From Chloracidobacterium sp. (GTDB lineage Bacteria > Acidobacteriota > Blastocatellia > Pyrinomonadales > Pyrinomonadaceae), in the NCBI GenBank assembly GCA_016716365.1, contig JADJWM010000016.1:1-64000 (forward strand): 64,000 bases of DNA. Reading direction: 5' to 3'. Both the position numbers and the translations under genes were made by a program. The notes below the pieces were generated by a model. That model ran no database searches. It saw only the letters and a program-made list of their open reading frames with translations, and was not told where the DNA came from. This document shows positions 29,573-38,671 of this stretch, piece by piece (positions within the stretch are counted from its first letter, which is position 1; every line of letters begins with the position of its first letter).

Positions 29573-30442
29573 ATGACGCACGAAGATAAGAACATTGGCG
29601 GGACCAAGGGGAACTTTGCCTCCGACGAGGAAAAGATATCCAACCTCCTCTCCGGCCTTAAGCGGGTCGAGGCACCTAAAGATCTCGAGTTTCATGTAAG
29701 GTCGCGCATCGCGCGCTCCAAAGCGAGCGGTCAGCAGGGGATCTCCTGGTTTCCCGTATTGAAGTACGGGATGCCGCTGCTGCTGTTCCTTATGATCGGC
29801 GGCGTCGTTTTGTGGAACAGCTCTCTGTTTGATCGAGTTGCTCCGGACACTGCCCGTGAACCGGTCAATGCAGGTACCGAAGTTGTCGCGGCTCAACCGC
29901 AGCAAACGCAGGCCGAACTGCCGGGGACGTCTGAAGTTAATTCCGCTCGCGAGGAGACCGTCGCTTCCGTGACCGAAGATCAGCCCGTGCGAGAGCCCGA
30001 ACCGGTGCGTGACGGGGAGCCCGCTCGCCGGCCGGCCGAAAGGATCAGGGATACGCCGCCGGCTTCGACAGACGGCTCGACCGATCTTACGGTCCGTGCG
30101 GCCCCAACCCCGATCAATCCTCCGGGCATGCAAGGGCCTGAAACGAACGTACGGCGTGATCCGGGCGAAATGGCACCGAAGCCTGAACCGATCAAGGACG
30201 CGCTCCAATCGATAGGCGTGACCGTCGAATCGGTCGAAGGGGCGCTCGTTGTGCGTTCCGTGAGTGCGGGTGGATTCGGCAGCGAACTCGGGATAAAGGC
30301 CGGCGACCGGATCGAGGCGATCGACGGGCGGCCTGTGAATGACAAGTCGGTCTTCGAAAAAGGTGCCTTCAAGGTCAAGACCGTAAAGGTAAAACGGGGC
30401 GCGACCGTGATGAACCTTCAGGTCCGCAAGTCCGGACGCTGA
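29573..30442 (+). CDS. Single-pass membrane protein with C-terminal PDZ domain, candidate anti-sigma factor
   Basis: 289 residues. Cytoplasmic N-terminus of about 60 residues (EEKISNLLSGLKRVEAPKDL...FHVRSRIARSK), one membrane segment near residues 62-80 (YGMPLLLFLMIGGVVLWNSS), a long Pro/Glu/Arg-rich disordered linker (about 85-200), and a PDZ domain at about 205-289 (VESVEGALVVRSVSAGGFGS, ELGIKAGDRIEAIDGRPVND). It lies 13 bases after the ECF sigma gene in the same direction. Anti-sigma function is inferred from position and topology; there is no zinc-binding HxxxCxxC motif, so the sigma contact would be of another type. The PDZ on the periplasmic side might sense misfolded C-termini. Confidence 0.83.
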   Translation: MTHEDKNIGGTKGNFASDEEKISNLLSGLKRVEAPKDLEFHVRSRIARSKASGQQGISWFPVLKYGMPLLLFLMIGGVVLWNSSLFDRVAPDTAREPVNAGTEVVAAQPQQTQAELPGTSEVNSAREETVASVTEDQPVREPEPVRDGEPARRPAERIRDTPPASTDGSTDLTVRAAPTPINPPGMQGPETNVRRDPGEMAPKPEPIKDALQSIGVTVESVEGALVVRSVSAGGFGSELGIKAGDRIEAIDGRPVNDKSVFEKGAFKVKTVKVKRGATVMNLQVRKSGR

Positions 30443-30446
30443 CGCC

Positions 30447-31958
30447 TCAGGGCCTTTCGGGCTCGCCGACCTTTGCATCTTTGACCTCGGTCGAGAATTT
30501 GCGATAGTCGAAGGACCTGATCTCCTGACGCACGTCGATCCCCTTGATGAGGAAAAGGCGGACGGAGAGATTGATATTCGCGTACGAAGGCAGCCAGATC
30601 TCATCGTTTAGGCGTTCTTGTTCCAGTGTGAACGAGGCGCCTTTTCTTAGCTTTGCAACCAAGCCGCCGCCCATCTTGTAGCTGTCCGCCAGATATGCGT
30701 CGAGCCGGGCGACCTGTTTGTCCTTTTCGTCGATCCACATCACGCCGGCCGTCTTGCCGAAGAATTTCAGCATGCTCTTGGCGTTCTTGTAGTCGAAATT
30801 GGGGTTCGGCTCGAAATCGAAAACGATCACGTCGCGGCCGCGGAAACGCTCTCGCCTGGGATTCTGCAAAAGCGAGGCCCTGAGTACCTCCGCGATCGAA
30901 ATGCGCCGCGAGTTCTCATCGGGCGGGCCCGAAGTTGCCCGCCTTTCCTTTTTGGCAAGCTCCTTTTCGATCTCCTCGACCTGCTTTTCGGCATCACGGT
31001 CGGCCTCGGCCTGTTCCTTAGCGCTTAACGGCTTGCCGTTCTTTTCAACCAGACGGCGGATGCGGTTGCCCTTGTAGAATGAAAGCTGGTAGGTCTCGGA
31101 ACCTGTTTCGCGGAGGCGGCCGTCCTTGCTTACATCGATCTTTGTCGATCGCTGCATGTAAGAATACTGATCGAGAAGGTTCTCGACCTTATCTTCATTA
31201 GCCTGCAGATCGGCGAGGAGTGCCACGATCTCCGGCAGCGGCTCGCCGGACGAACGCGGAAGATCGAACGCTGCGTCCGAGACGGTGTCGAGCGGCCGGA
31301 CCTCGGAAAGCGTGACCGTTACCTCTTCATCCGGCCCGGCAAACACGGCCGAGAACGGGAGCGTGACACCGCCGACAGCGCGGAAATCGGCGAAGTCGTA
31401 TGTTTTCAAGATCTCGCCCGACCGATACTCTTCGCGGATCAGGAGGCCCGTTTGCTGATCGAAATAGAGCTTGAGTTCGACGCCCTTCGGGAACGCCGCA
31501 CGGACGACGTTCGCCGGGCGTCCGCCCGCTTCGGCCCGGCCGCCGGAATACACCTTTACCTTCTGCTTCTTGAAGTTGAACCAGAAAGAATCGCGGAACT
31601 CGGCTTCGGCCTGTGCCAGCAGGCTCGCATCGCCGGTCAGGGTCCGAAGGCCTTCGCCCGACGAACGTTCCCACGCCGATCTGCCGTTGTGGCCGCGCTC
31701 GAATTCGATCCCGCCAAGGTCGTATGCCGATCGATAAAGGCCCGGACGGCCGCTGTGTGCGACAAACCTGCCCGTCTGCCCGGACGTTGTTCCGCGGACG
31801 TTCCCGGCGCGCGACCAGCCCATCGGTGCGAGAAGCTTCTTTTTGCCGCCCATTGCCCTCTCGGCTTTCTTGAGAACGGCGGACGGCGACTGTGCCAGGA
31901 CTGCCTGGGCCAGAAAAGCAATTGCCAGTAACAGGATCGCAAAGCGAAAAGGTCTCAT
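30447..31958 (-). CDS. Secreted LolA/LolB-like protein with an added C-terminal domain
   Basis: 503 residues. Signal peptide (FAILLLAIAFLAQAVLAQ), then a lipoprotein-sorting-like first half (LKKAERAMGGKKKL, YDLGGIEFERGHNGRSAW, ELKLYFDQQTGLLIREEYRS, YDFADFRAVGGVTLPFSAVF) and a second half that again looks like the same beta fold (SETYQLSFYKGNRIRRLVEK, GRDVIVFDFEPNPNFDYKN, MWIDEKDKQVARLDAYLADS). A charged linker of about 40 residues (EADRDAEKQVEEIEKELAKK) joins them. LolA folds carry lipid chains through the periplasm. It is the last gene of a three-gene operon, overlapping 31955-32746 by four bases. Substrate unknown. Confidence 0.8.
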   Translation of the reverse strand: MRPFRFAILLLAIAFLAQAVLAQSPSAVLKKAERAMGGKKKLLAPMGWSRAGNVRGTTSGQTGRFVAHSGRPGLYRSAYDLGGIEFERGHNGRSAWERSSGEGLRTLTGDASLLAQAEAEFRDSFWFNFKKQKVKVYSGGRAEAGGRPANVVRAAFPKGVELKLYFDQQTGLLIREEYRSGEILKTYDFADFRAVGGVTLPFSAVFAGPDEEVTVTLSEVRPLDTVSDAAFDLPRSSGEPLPEIVALLADLQANEDKVENLLDQYSYMQRSTKIDVSKDGRLRETGSETYQLSFYKGNRIRRLVEKNGKPLSAKEQAEADRDAEKQVEEIEKELAKKERRATSGPPDENSRRISIAEVLRASLLQNPRRERFRGRDVIVFDFEPNPNFDYKNAKSMLKFFGKTAGVMWIDEKDKQVARLDAYLADSYKMGGGLVAKLRKGASFTLEQERLNDEIWLPSYANINLSVRLFLIKGIDVRQEIRSFDYRKFSTEVKDAKVGEPERP

Positions 31959-32746
31959 ACGTGATCAGCGGAACGAGGGAGTAGATACAGCCCAAGGAAA
32001 TAGAACCCGAGGGTGAAAAACTGAATATAGCCGGTGCCGGCGGAATAACGCGGCAGATCGAGTGCCCACGTAACGGCCTGCCGGGCCGGATCCTCAAATA
32101 CCGAACGGAGCCAGCCGCCTTCGGTCGGCGGAGCCGTCAAACCGGCCAGGATCAGATACTTGGCTACGAAGGCGAAAGAGAACAGCGCTATCATGCTTCG
32201 CAATAACTTTCTGTTGCCGAGATCGGCGAACAAGTTGTTCCAAAGTGTCCACGCGAAACAAAACGCGACGACCCAGAAGGGAAGCCCGGCCTCGGGGACG
32301 ACGGAATTGAAGACCTGCACAGTTGCCGCAAAAACAGAGGCGAGGAGAACTCCGTTAGCGATATTGTGCACGGTCGCGAGGTCGTCCGAGAACCAGTCCT
32401 CGATCGAGATCAGCCCGCCGCGAACGAAAAGGACCATCAGCACTGCCCCGAAGACGAGGCAGATCAAAGCCGGAGCCACGAACACGAACGCATTGTCCGG
32501 CGAGGCCAGCCGGAGCCCGCCCATCAGCGCGGCCGTTAGGAAAAGCAGCGGCAGGAAAAAGTAAAGCCGAACCGCTCGCTGACGCTCGCGAACCGCGTCG
32601 GAGCCCGTACCGATCAGCTTCGGACGTGCAGGCGACGGCTCGATCTCTTGTTCGTCCGCGTCGATCACCGCTCCGTCGACCGCTTCGACGATCGCGGCAT
32701 CGACGGCGGGCCGCTCCGATGTATCTGTCGTTGATCCGGGCATCAC
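31955..32746 (-). CDS. Multi-pass membrane protein of unknown function
   Basis: 263 residues. A soluble acidic N-terminus of about 60 residues precedes about six hydrophobic helices (LYFFLPLLFLTAALMGGLRL, FVAPALICLVFGAVLMVLFV, ANGVLLASVFAATVQVF, FWVVAFCFAWTLWNNLF, ALFSFAFVAKYLILAGL, IQFFTLGFYFLGLYLL). No transporter signature recognised. Start and stop overlap its neighbours on both sides by four bases (ATGA), so the three genes 33291-30447 are translationally coupled. A role with the LolA-like partner in envelope or lipid handling is inference. Confidence 0.78.
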   Translation of the reverse strand: MMPGSTTDTSERPAVDAAIVEAVDGAVIDADEQEIEPSPARPKLIGTGSDAVRERQRAVRLYFFLPLLFLTAALMGGLRLASPDNAFVFVAPALICLVFGAVLMVLFVRGGLISIEDWFSDDLATVHNIANGVLLASVFAATVQVFNSVVPEAGLPFWVVAFCFAWTLWNNLFADLGNRKLLRSMIALFSFAFVAKYLILAGLTAPPTEGGWLRSVFEDPARQAVTWALDLPRYSAGTGYIQFFTLGFYFLGLYLLPRSADHV

Positions 32747-33291
32747 TTTCTTTCGCGGATGAGTTTGAACGGGTTGAAATCGCCGGCCGTTACCTTCAAA
32801 CCCTCTTCGAACTCGTTCCTCAATTCCGCCGCCGTCCTCAGCTGAAGGCCGGCGTCCTTTGAAACGAAATCTGGATCTATCTGCGGGACCCGCTGGAGCG
32901 CTTCCAGGCCGGCCTTGAACAGATCATCGTCGTTCGAGACGCGCCCCCAGCCCTGGCGGTAGAAACTGTAGGCGATATAAAACTGGGTGTTTGCATCGCG
33001 CTTCTCAGGATCGGCCCGCTCAAAACGGTCGCGGGCGAGGATAAAATTGTCGGATCTGAAGGCGGTGAGGCCTTCGTTGAACCGCTCGCGATCGACCTCA
33101 TAGGTGCCGGTCAGGACCTGGCCTTTCGTCACAGTGCTCTCGACCGCTGAGATCGCTTTGCTTGTAACTTCCCCCAGCGAACGGGGCTCGGCGGCGTACA
33201 GGAACACGATAAACACGCCGTAAAAGGCCGCCAATACCGTCCCCAAAATCTGGATATACTTAACTTTCACTGATATAATCCGTTCCATCAA
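32743..33291 (-). CDS. Membrane-anchored protein, possibly TPR-like
   Basis: 182 residues. One N-terminal membrane segment (KYIQILGTVLAAFYGVFIVFLYAA), then a helical periplasmic part with repeat-like spacing (ERFNEGLTAFRSDNFILARD, DANTQFYIAYSFYRQGWGRV, SNDDDLFKAGLEALQRVPQI), in the manner of tetratricopeptide repeats. First gene of the coupled operon with 31955-32746 and 30447-31958. No named family recognised. Confidence 0.75.
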   Translation of the reverse strand: MMERIISVKVKYIQILGTVLAAFYGVFIVFLYAAEPRSLGEVTSKAISAVESTVTKGQVLTGTYEVDRERFNEGLTAFRSDNFILARDRFERADPEKRDANTQFYIAYSFYRQGWGRVSNDDDLFKAGLEALQRVPQIDPDFVSKDAGLQLRTAAELRNEFEEGLKVTAGDFNPFKLIRERK

Positions 33292-33331
33292 CAGGATACT
33301 ACGTCCACTAACTCCGTTCCATTCAGTTCCT

Positions 33332-34270
33332 ATGATCAGTATTCTTCGAAGAGCTCCCTTACTGCTACTAAGTATGCCGCTGTTCTTCGGCGTTCTAACC
33401 CCACTGGTACCTCAATCCCAACCGACTGAAAAATCCAGCTCGTCCTGGATCAGAGTCCAAAGTGATGATGGCAAATTTTCGATAGAGGTCCCTGCCGAGC
33501 ATAAATACTTTGAAGATAAGGATGGATTTGTCGTCGGTCGTGATAGCTATCATTTTGAACTAAAGAATATGCGGTTGCTCACCGGATATGTCGATCGGTC
33601 TGTATTGAGTTTCGAGATCTACGATGCTGGGCGAGCGGCACTTGCGACGTTAATCGACATGGATGAATCTACGCCCGGTAAGGTCGAGAAGTCCGAACTT
33701 AAACTCGGAGATTTAAGAGTGCGTCGATTTGTTCAAAGATCCGCTGAGTACTACTTCGTTCGGCAATATTTCGCCTCCGATGGACAGGTCTACGTTCTCA
33801 CGGCCATCTCTCGTGAAAAGGAAACTCCTGCAGTGGCCAAGTTTCTAAACTCGGTCCGATTCGCTTCGGAGAATGAAAAATTGGATGCGAAAGATTCGAT
33901 TCTCATATCGCAACTGAAGTTCACGGGCGTTGTCATCGACCAGCAACTGTCACCAACTTCGCCTAAGCCCCCTACTCAAGCGAAGTCTATCGAACCTGGA
34001 CTTTTCCCCACCATAATTCTCAGTGCGCCTCGCGCGAGTTTTACGCCCGTTGCACGAAACCATGGTGTCCAAGGGGCGATCAGAGCAAAGGTGGTGTTAT
34101 CGGCGGACGGGTCCGTTCCGAAGATTGTGATCGTTGGAAAAGCGTTGCCTGCAGGCCTGCTGCGCAACGTAATATTCTCGGCAATTAGGCTCAAGTTCCT
34201 CCCAAGCGAGCGAAATGGAGTTCCACGATCGGTGATCAAAACTTTTGAATACGTTTTTTCCATTTATTGA
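33332..34270 (+). CDS. Secreted protein with a C-terminal TonB-like domain
   Basis: 312 residues. A hydrophobic N-terminus (LLLLSMPLFFGVLTPLV) serves as signal or anchor. Residues 35-180 form a domain of unknown type (WIRVQSDDGKFSIEVPAEHK). The last 75 residues match the TonB C-terminal fold (NHGVQGAIRAKVVLSADGSV, PKIVIVGKALPAGLLRNVIF, RLKFLPSERNGVPRSVIKTF), which in TonB touches outer-membrane receptors; no ExbBD or receptor gene lies near, so such stand-alone modules in acidobacteria have unclear roles. The gene is AT-richer than the amidohydrolases that follow, suggesting a different history. Start ATG 33332. Confidence 0.82.
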   Translation: MISILRRAPLLLLSMPLFFGVLTPLVPQSQPTEKSSSSWIRVQSDDGKFSIEVPAEHKYFEDKDGFVVGRDSYHFELKNMRLLTGYVDRSVLSFEIYDAGRAALATLIDMDESTPGKVEKSELKLGDLRVRRFVQRSAEYYFVRQYFASDGQVYVLTAISREKETPAVAKFLNSVRFASENEKLDAKDSILISQLKFTGVVIDQQLSPTSPKPPTQAKSIEPGLFPTIILSAPRASFTPVARNHGVQGAIRAKVVLSADGSVPKIVIVGKALPAGLLRNVIFSAIRLKFLPSERNGVPRSVIKTFEYVFSIY

Positions 34271-34272
34271 CA

Positions 34273-35931
34273 ATGCGACTAGCCAACCTATTATTGATTT
34301 GCGGTCTACTCACCGCGCCGGTCTGCTCCCAAGTGACCGCCGATCTTGTCATCACCAATGCCAATATCCGCACGATGGATACGCAGAGGCCGTCGGCGCG
34401 TTCGCTGGCCGTTGTAGGCGAGCGGATCGTTGCGATCGGGTCCGACGCGGACACGAAAGGCCTGATCGGCCCGAATACCAAGGTCATCGACGCGAAAGGC
34501 CGCCTGGTCGTTCCCGGTTTTAACGATGCCCACGTGCATTTTATGGAGACGGGCTACCAACTGGCGTCGGTCGACCTCCGCGACGCTAAGACGCCGCAGG
34601 AGTTTGTCGAACGGATCCGGGCGTTCGCCGCCAAGCTGCCTAAAGGGCGGTGGATCACCGGCGGCCAATGGGACCACGAAAACTGGACGCCGAACAACCT
34701 GCCGACGGCAGCCTTGATCGATGCCGCCACACCGGACAATCCCGTCTTCATCAACCGGCTCGACGGGCATATGTCGCTTGCGAACAGCCTTGCGATGCGG
34801 CTTGCCGGTATCGATAAAACGGTCAAAGACGTCGCCGGCGGCGAGATCGTCCGCGATGCATCGGGCAATCCAACGGGCATTTTCAAAGACGCCGCGGCTT
34901 CGTATATCGACAGAGTGATCCCGGCCGCAACGTTCGAGCAGAAGTTGGAGGCGGCCCAGGCGGCGTCGGACCATGCGGCCTCGATGGGCGTCACGAGCGT
35001 GCAGGATATGTCGCCCAATGGTACCGAGATCGGTGCCTATCAAGAGCTGCTCCGGCGGGGAACGCTGAAAACGAGGATCTACAATTGCTCGCCGCTCGGC
35101 GACTATAAGCGATGGACGGCGACGGGTGCCCGCCATGCTTTCGGCGACCCGATGCTCCGCATCGGCTGCCTGAAGGGCTACGCCGACGGCAGCCTCGGTT
35201 CGACGACCGCCTGGTTCTTCCAGCCCTATCTCGACGCTCCGAACAGCACCGGCCTCGCCATGGCCGATGTGACCACGACGATGATCAAGGACATTGAGAA
35301 CGCCGACAAAGCCGGCCTCCAGGTCCGGATCCACGCGATCGGCGACCGGGCAAACGCGACCATCCTCGATCATTTTCAAGCCGTCGAGCGTACGAACGGC
35401 CCGGCCGATCGCCGCTTTACCATCGAACATGCACAGCACGTCCGGATGGACGACCTGAAGCGTTTTGCCGGGCAAAAGGTGATCGCCTCGATGCAGCCGT
35501 ATCACGTGATCGACGACGGGCGTTGGGCATGGAAGCGGCTGGACGGACCGCGGCTGAAAGGGACCTATGCGTTCCGCACGATCCTGGACACGGGCGGCGT
35601 CCTCGCTTTCGGCTCCGATTCGCCGGTGGCCCCGATGGACCCGATCATGGGCGTTTATGCCGCCGTTACGCGACGCACGCTCGACGAAAAGAACCCCGGC
35701 GGATGGATCCCCGAACAGAAGGTCTCGGTGCTTGAGACCGTCCGTGCCTACACCTGGGGCTCGGCCTATGCCGAGTTTCAGGAAAAGGACAAGGGCACCC
35801 TCGTGCCAGGAATGTTCGCCGATCTCGTCGTGCTGTCGGACGACATTTTCGCTATCGACCCGGTCAAGATCCGCGACGTAAAGGTCCAAATGACGGTCGT
35901 GAACGGCAAGGTCGTTTACGAAAGGAAATGA
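34273..35931 (+). CDS. Secreted metal-dependent amidohydrolase, YtcJ-like
   Basis: 552 residues from ATG 34273 (TTG two codons earlier overlaps the preceding stop). Signal peptide LANLLLICGLLTAPVCSQ. Amidohydrolase superfamily with the family motif FNDAHVHFMETG (HxH near residue 83), later metal ligands in IHAIGDRANATI and IEHAQHVRMDD, and the catalytic Asp in FGSDSPVAPMDP. YtcJ-type enzymes cleave N-acylated compounds; the substrate is unknown. The stop overlaps the next amidohydrolase start (ATGA), so the pair is translationally coupled. Export is predicted for both members. Confidence 0.9.
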   Translation: MRLANLLLICGLLTAPVCSQVTADLVITNANIRTMDTQRPSARSLAVVGERIVAIGSDADTKGLIGPNTKVIDAKGRLVVPGFNDAHVHFMETGYQLASVDLRDAKTPQEFVERIRAFAAKLPKGRWITGGQWDHENWTPNNLPTAALIDAATPDNPVFINRLDGHMSLANSLAMRLAGIDKTVKDVAGGEIVRDASGNPTGIFKDAAASYIDRVIPAATFEQKLEAAQAASDHAASMGVTSVQDMSPNGTEIGAYQELLRRGTLKTRIYNCSPLGDYKRWTATGARHAFGDPMLRIGCLKGYADGSLGSTTAWFFQPYLDAPNSTGLAMADVTTTMIKDIENADKAGLQVRIHAIGDRANATILDHFQAVERTNGPADRRFTIEHAQHVRMDDLKRFAGQKVIASMQPYHVIDDGRWAWKRLDGPRLKGTYAFRTILDTGGVLAFGSDSPVAPMDPIMGVYAAVTRRTLDEKNPGGWIPEQKVSVLETVRAYTWGSAYAEFQEKDKGTLVPGMFADLVVLSDDIFAIDPVKIRDVKVQMTVVNGKVVYERK

Positions 35932-37378
35932 AGGTTCTCTGGGTTTGGGCCGCTGCGTTCTTGCTAGCCCACAGTTCATCGGCGCAGCTTGCGCCGGACC
36001 TGGTCGTGATTAACGCCGACATCCGCACGATGGCCGATCGGCCGGCGCGTGCACAGGCCCTTTCGATCACGGGCAGCAGGATAGCGCAGGTCGGCTCGAA
36101 CGAGGCCATTCGAAAAACAGCGACCGGCCGTACCCAGATGATCGACGCAAAAGGCGGCCTGGTGCTGCCCGGATTCGACGATCCCCACGTCCATTTCATC
36201 GCGTTGGGGAACCGCTTTTCTACGCTCGATCTGAGAAACATAACCGAACCGGCCGCACTCTATGCCCGGTTGCGGGAATACGTTCGATTTCTTCCAAAGG
36301 GCCGCTGGATATTGGGAAGCGGCGGGCGAAGTGACTTGTGGGACCGTGTCGACGGTGCGATGCTGGACCGAGAAACGCCGGAGAATCCGGTCTTTCTTTA
36401 TCACTCAGATGCGAAGTCGGCGATCGCGAATTCGAAGGCGTTTGAAGCGCCCGATATCAAAGAGGCCGCTCCGGGCGTGGTTCGAGGCACGAACTTTGAA
36501 CGCATCCGCCGTGCCCTTCCTTCGGACCATACTCGTCGCTGGGCCGAGGTCGCCGAGACCGCGTCGAACTACGCGGCCTCATACGGCGTTACAAGCGTAC
36601 ACGACACCGATTCCGACGACCGGTCGGCCGTTTACCGTGAGCTGGCCGCCGCCGGCCGCCTGAAGACGCGGATCTATGACTGCATAAAGATCGCAGACTG
36701 GAAGAAGTACGCCGGTGAGGCAAATAGATCCCGGGACACTTCGGGTTTTGTGAGGACCGGGTGCCTGAAAGGGACGGCGGATGTGGACGGCGCGTCCCGC
36801 GATTCGCTTCAGGCCCACGTGACCGCGGCCGACAAGGCGGGATCCCAGATCCTGCTTCATGCGATCGGCGGGCGGCAGATCGCGACCGCTCTCGACCTTT
36901 TCGAGCAAGCAATTAAAGCCAACGGCAAACGCGACCGCCGCTTCCGTATCGAGCACGCCGAACGTGCTTCCGATGAGGACATCGGCAGGATGCGGCGGCA
37001 CGGGTGATCGCCTCCGCCCAGCCGCATCTGTTCGGCGGCGGTAATGCGAATCGGGAATACTACGCTCGACTTGCCGCGGCGGGAGTGCCGGTGATCTTCG
37101 GCTCCGACGCTCCGATGACCGATCTCGATCCGTTCTTTACGCTTCGGGCCGCTGTCGGCCCTGAGAACGGTGATGGTCTGATCTGGGAGTCTGCTGTCAG
37201 GCGAATGACCGTCGGGCCGGCATGGGCCGAGTTTCAGGAGGACTCGAAAGGCAGGATCGAACGGGGAATGGTCGCCGACATCGTCGTGCTCGGTCTTGAG
37301 AGATCGGGCCTAGCGAGTTCGTTCGGAGGGGTACGCATCACGATAGTTGACGGCAGGGTGGTTTATCGTGCAGATTAA
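35928..37378 (+). CDS. Second YtcJ-like secreted amidohydrolase, frameshifted
   Basis: Homologous to the preceding gene along its whole length: signal peptide (VLWVWAAAFLLAHSSSAQ), FDDPHVHFIALG (note FDD-P where the paralogue has FND-A), ILLHAIGGRQIATALDLFEQ, IEHAERASDEDIG, and after the shift FGSDAPMTDLDP. The first frame ends at 37007 after RMRRHG; one added G in the GGG run at 37002-37004 lets the protein continue VIASAQPHLFGGGN to the stop at 37378, giving about 483 residues. The -1 change is in a homopolymer, so a base-calling error is plausible. Products of the pair are probably both periplasmic hydrolases. Confidence 0.85.
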
Positions 37379-37417
37379 ACTTAGAGGTCAATATTTGTAA
37401 CAAGGAGTTATTCGATA

Positions 37418-37951
37418 ATGAGCAAATTATTTCTTAGCTTGTGTCTGCTGATGGCCGGCTGTGTCGCGGCTTTCGGGCAGGGTGAGCTAAACAGCAAGGG
37501 CGAGCCGGTGGCCAAGAATGAGCAGAACGCGCCGGTCGAGTTGAAAAAAGGTGAAAAGATCACCCGCGGGGCCGAATTGGCGAAGTCGGTGGACAAGGTC
37601 AAGGTCGCGAAGGTCTTTGAGGACCCGGCCAAGTTCACCGACAAGACCGTCGAGGTGAACGGCGTGATCGTACGGTCGTGCAAAAAAGAAGGCTGCTGGA
37701 TGGAGATGGCTGACAAAGAAGGCGGCAAGAGCGTCCGCGTTACTTTCGGCGACCACGCGTTCTTTATTCCGCTGAACTCGGCGGGGATGAAGGTGCGGGC
37801 ACAAGGCGTTTTCAAGACGAAGGTGCTCTCTAAAGAACACGTCGACCACTTGATCAACGACGACGGCGCCAAATTCGATAACCGCAACCCGGACGGAACG
37901 GTGACCGAAGTGTCGTTCGACGCGACGGGTGTGATCCTGACAAAGATCTAG
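37418..37951 (+). CDS. Secreted DUF4920 protein
   Basis: 177 residues with a signal peptide (LFLSLCLLMAGCVAAFGQ; cleavage may be before Cys as a lipoprotein or after AFGQ). The mature part has the DUF4920 pattern: VFEDPAKFTDKTVEVNGVIV, then CKKEGCWM with two Cys, and RVTFGDHAFFIPLNSAGMKV; the OB-like fold and CxxxxCWM are the family hallmark. The Cys pair may bind metal or form a disulphide. AAGGAG precedes the ATG. A terminator follows. Function unknown. Confidence 0.88.
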   Translation: MSKLFLSLCLLMAGCVAAFGQGELNSKGEPVAKNEQNAPVELKKGEKITRGAELAKSVDKVKVAKVFEDPAKFTDKTVEVNGVIVRSCKKEGCWMEMADKEGGKSVRVTFGDHAFFIPLNSAGMKVRAQGVFKTKVLSKEHVDHLINDDGAKFDNRNPDGTVTEVSFDATGVILTKI

Positions 37952-37971
37952 ATCATCGGTCAAAGATGTGA

Positions 37972-38009
37972 AAGGGCCCGGAACGAGTCGATCGCCCGGG
38001 CCTTTCTTC
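37972..38009 (+). terminator. Probable terminator after the DUF4920 gene
   Basis: GGCCCGG and CCGGGCC arms separated by about 13 bases, flanked by AAAG and CTTTCTT, lie about 20 bases past the stop. The stem could also serve the opposite strand, but no gene ends there from that side. Confidence 0.7.
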
Positions 38010-38116
38010 GTTCCGACCCATCGCCCGAGCTGTCCGGCTGCCGTGCTATAATGCCCTCGCTTGTCGGCTCAAGGGGCCGGCATTTAATTCCAACGTGCCG
38101 GAGAGGAGGCGAATCT

Positions 38117-38332
38117 ATGTTCTGGAAGATCGTGCTTGTGGTTGGGATATTGGGCGTGCTGCTCGGGCTTGCGGTCACGGGGATCTCGGTCGCACTGCCG
38201 ATCGTGAACGGGCCGCATACCAGTTGGGAAGAAGCGATGTTCGGCATCGTGCCGGGCGTATTCGTTCTGGTCGTTTCGTTCTTTATATTTGTGATCGGTT
38301 TGATATTTGTGATCAAGAACAGGAGAAAGTGA
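38117..38332 (+). CDS. Small two-span membrane protein
   Basis: 71 residues from ATG 38117, set by a strong GAGAGGAGG upstream; the longer frame from 38051 lacks such a site. Two hydrophobic helices (WKIVLVVGILGVLLGLAVTG and IVPGVFVLVVSFFIFVIGLI) are joined by a loop with NGPHTSWEEAM, and the tail is basic (KNRRK). Related small proteins are widespread and uncharacterised. Function unknown. Confidence 0.75.
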   Translation: MFWKIVLVVGILGVLLGLAVTGISVALPIVNGPHTSWEEAMFGIVPGVFVLVVSFFIFVIGLIFVIKNRRK

Positions 38333-38386
38333 TCGCCTTGACGGCCCGAATTAAAGGGCGGTCGGACGTGATACAATCAGGATATT

Positions 38387-38671
38387 GTGGGATTGATAAC
38401 GATAGAAATTCCCCAGGGAATAAAACGTACCTACCAGATCCGGTCTAAAGCAAGGGCGCAGAAGATCCTGGATAGTCTGGATAGCGCTCATTCGGCTGAA
38501 GATTTGGGTATCGCCGAAGGGCCGACGAAGAATGGGAGCGGGGCAAAAGAGGCGGCTGATCTGGAGTCGGCATTGGATTCGGTCACAGGCATGTGGGCCA
38601 CTAGGAAGGAATCTACCGAAGCGATAGCAAAGAAATTGAGGGACGGATGGGACCGAAGTGATGCCAAATAG
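38387..38671 (+). CDS. Antitoxin-like protein upstream of a PIN toxin
   Basis: 94 residues from GTG 38387. The N-terminus (MGLITIEIPQGIKRTYQIRS) has a strand-rich start, then a helical and disordered part with ADLESALDSVTGMWATRKES, the kind of tail that wraps the toxin active site in VapB proteins. It overlaps the PIN gene by 11 bases. Classification as antitoxin rests on size, order and overlap; no named DNA-binding family is certain. The region is AT-richer than average, as is usual for mobile toxin-antitoxin loci. Confidence 0.72.
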   Translation: MGLITIEIPQGIKRTYQIRSKARAQKILDSLDSAHSAEDLGIAEGPTKNGSGAKEAADLESALDSVTGMWATRKESTEAIAKKLRDGWDRSDAK

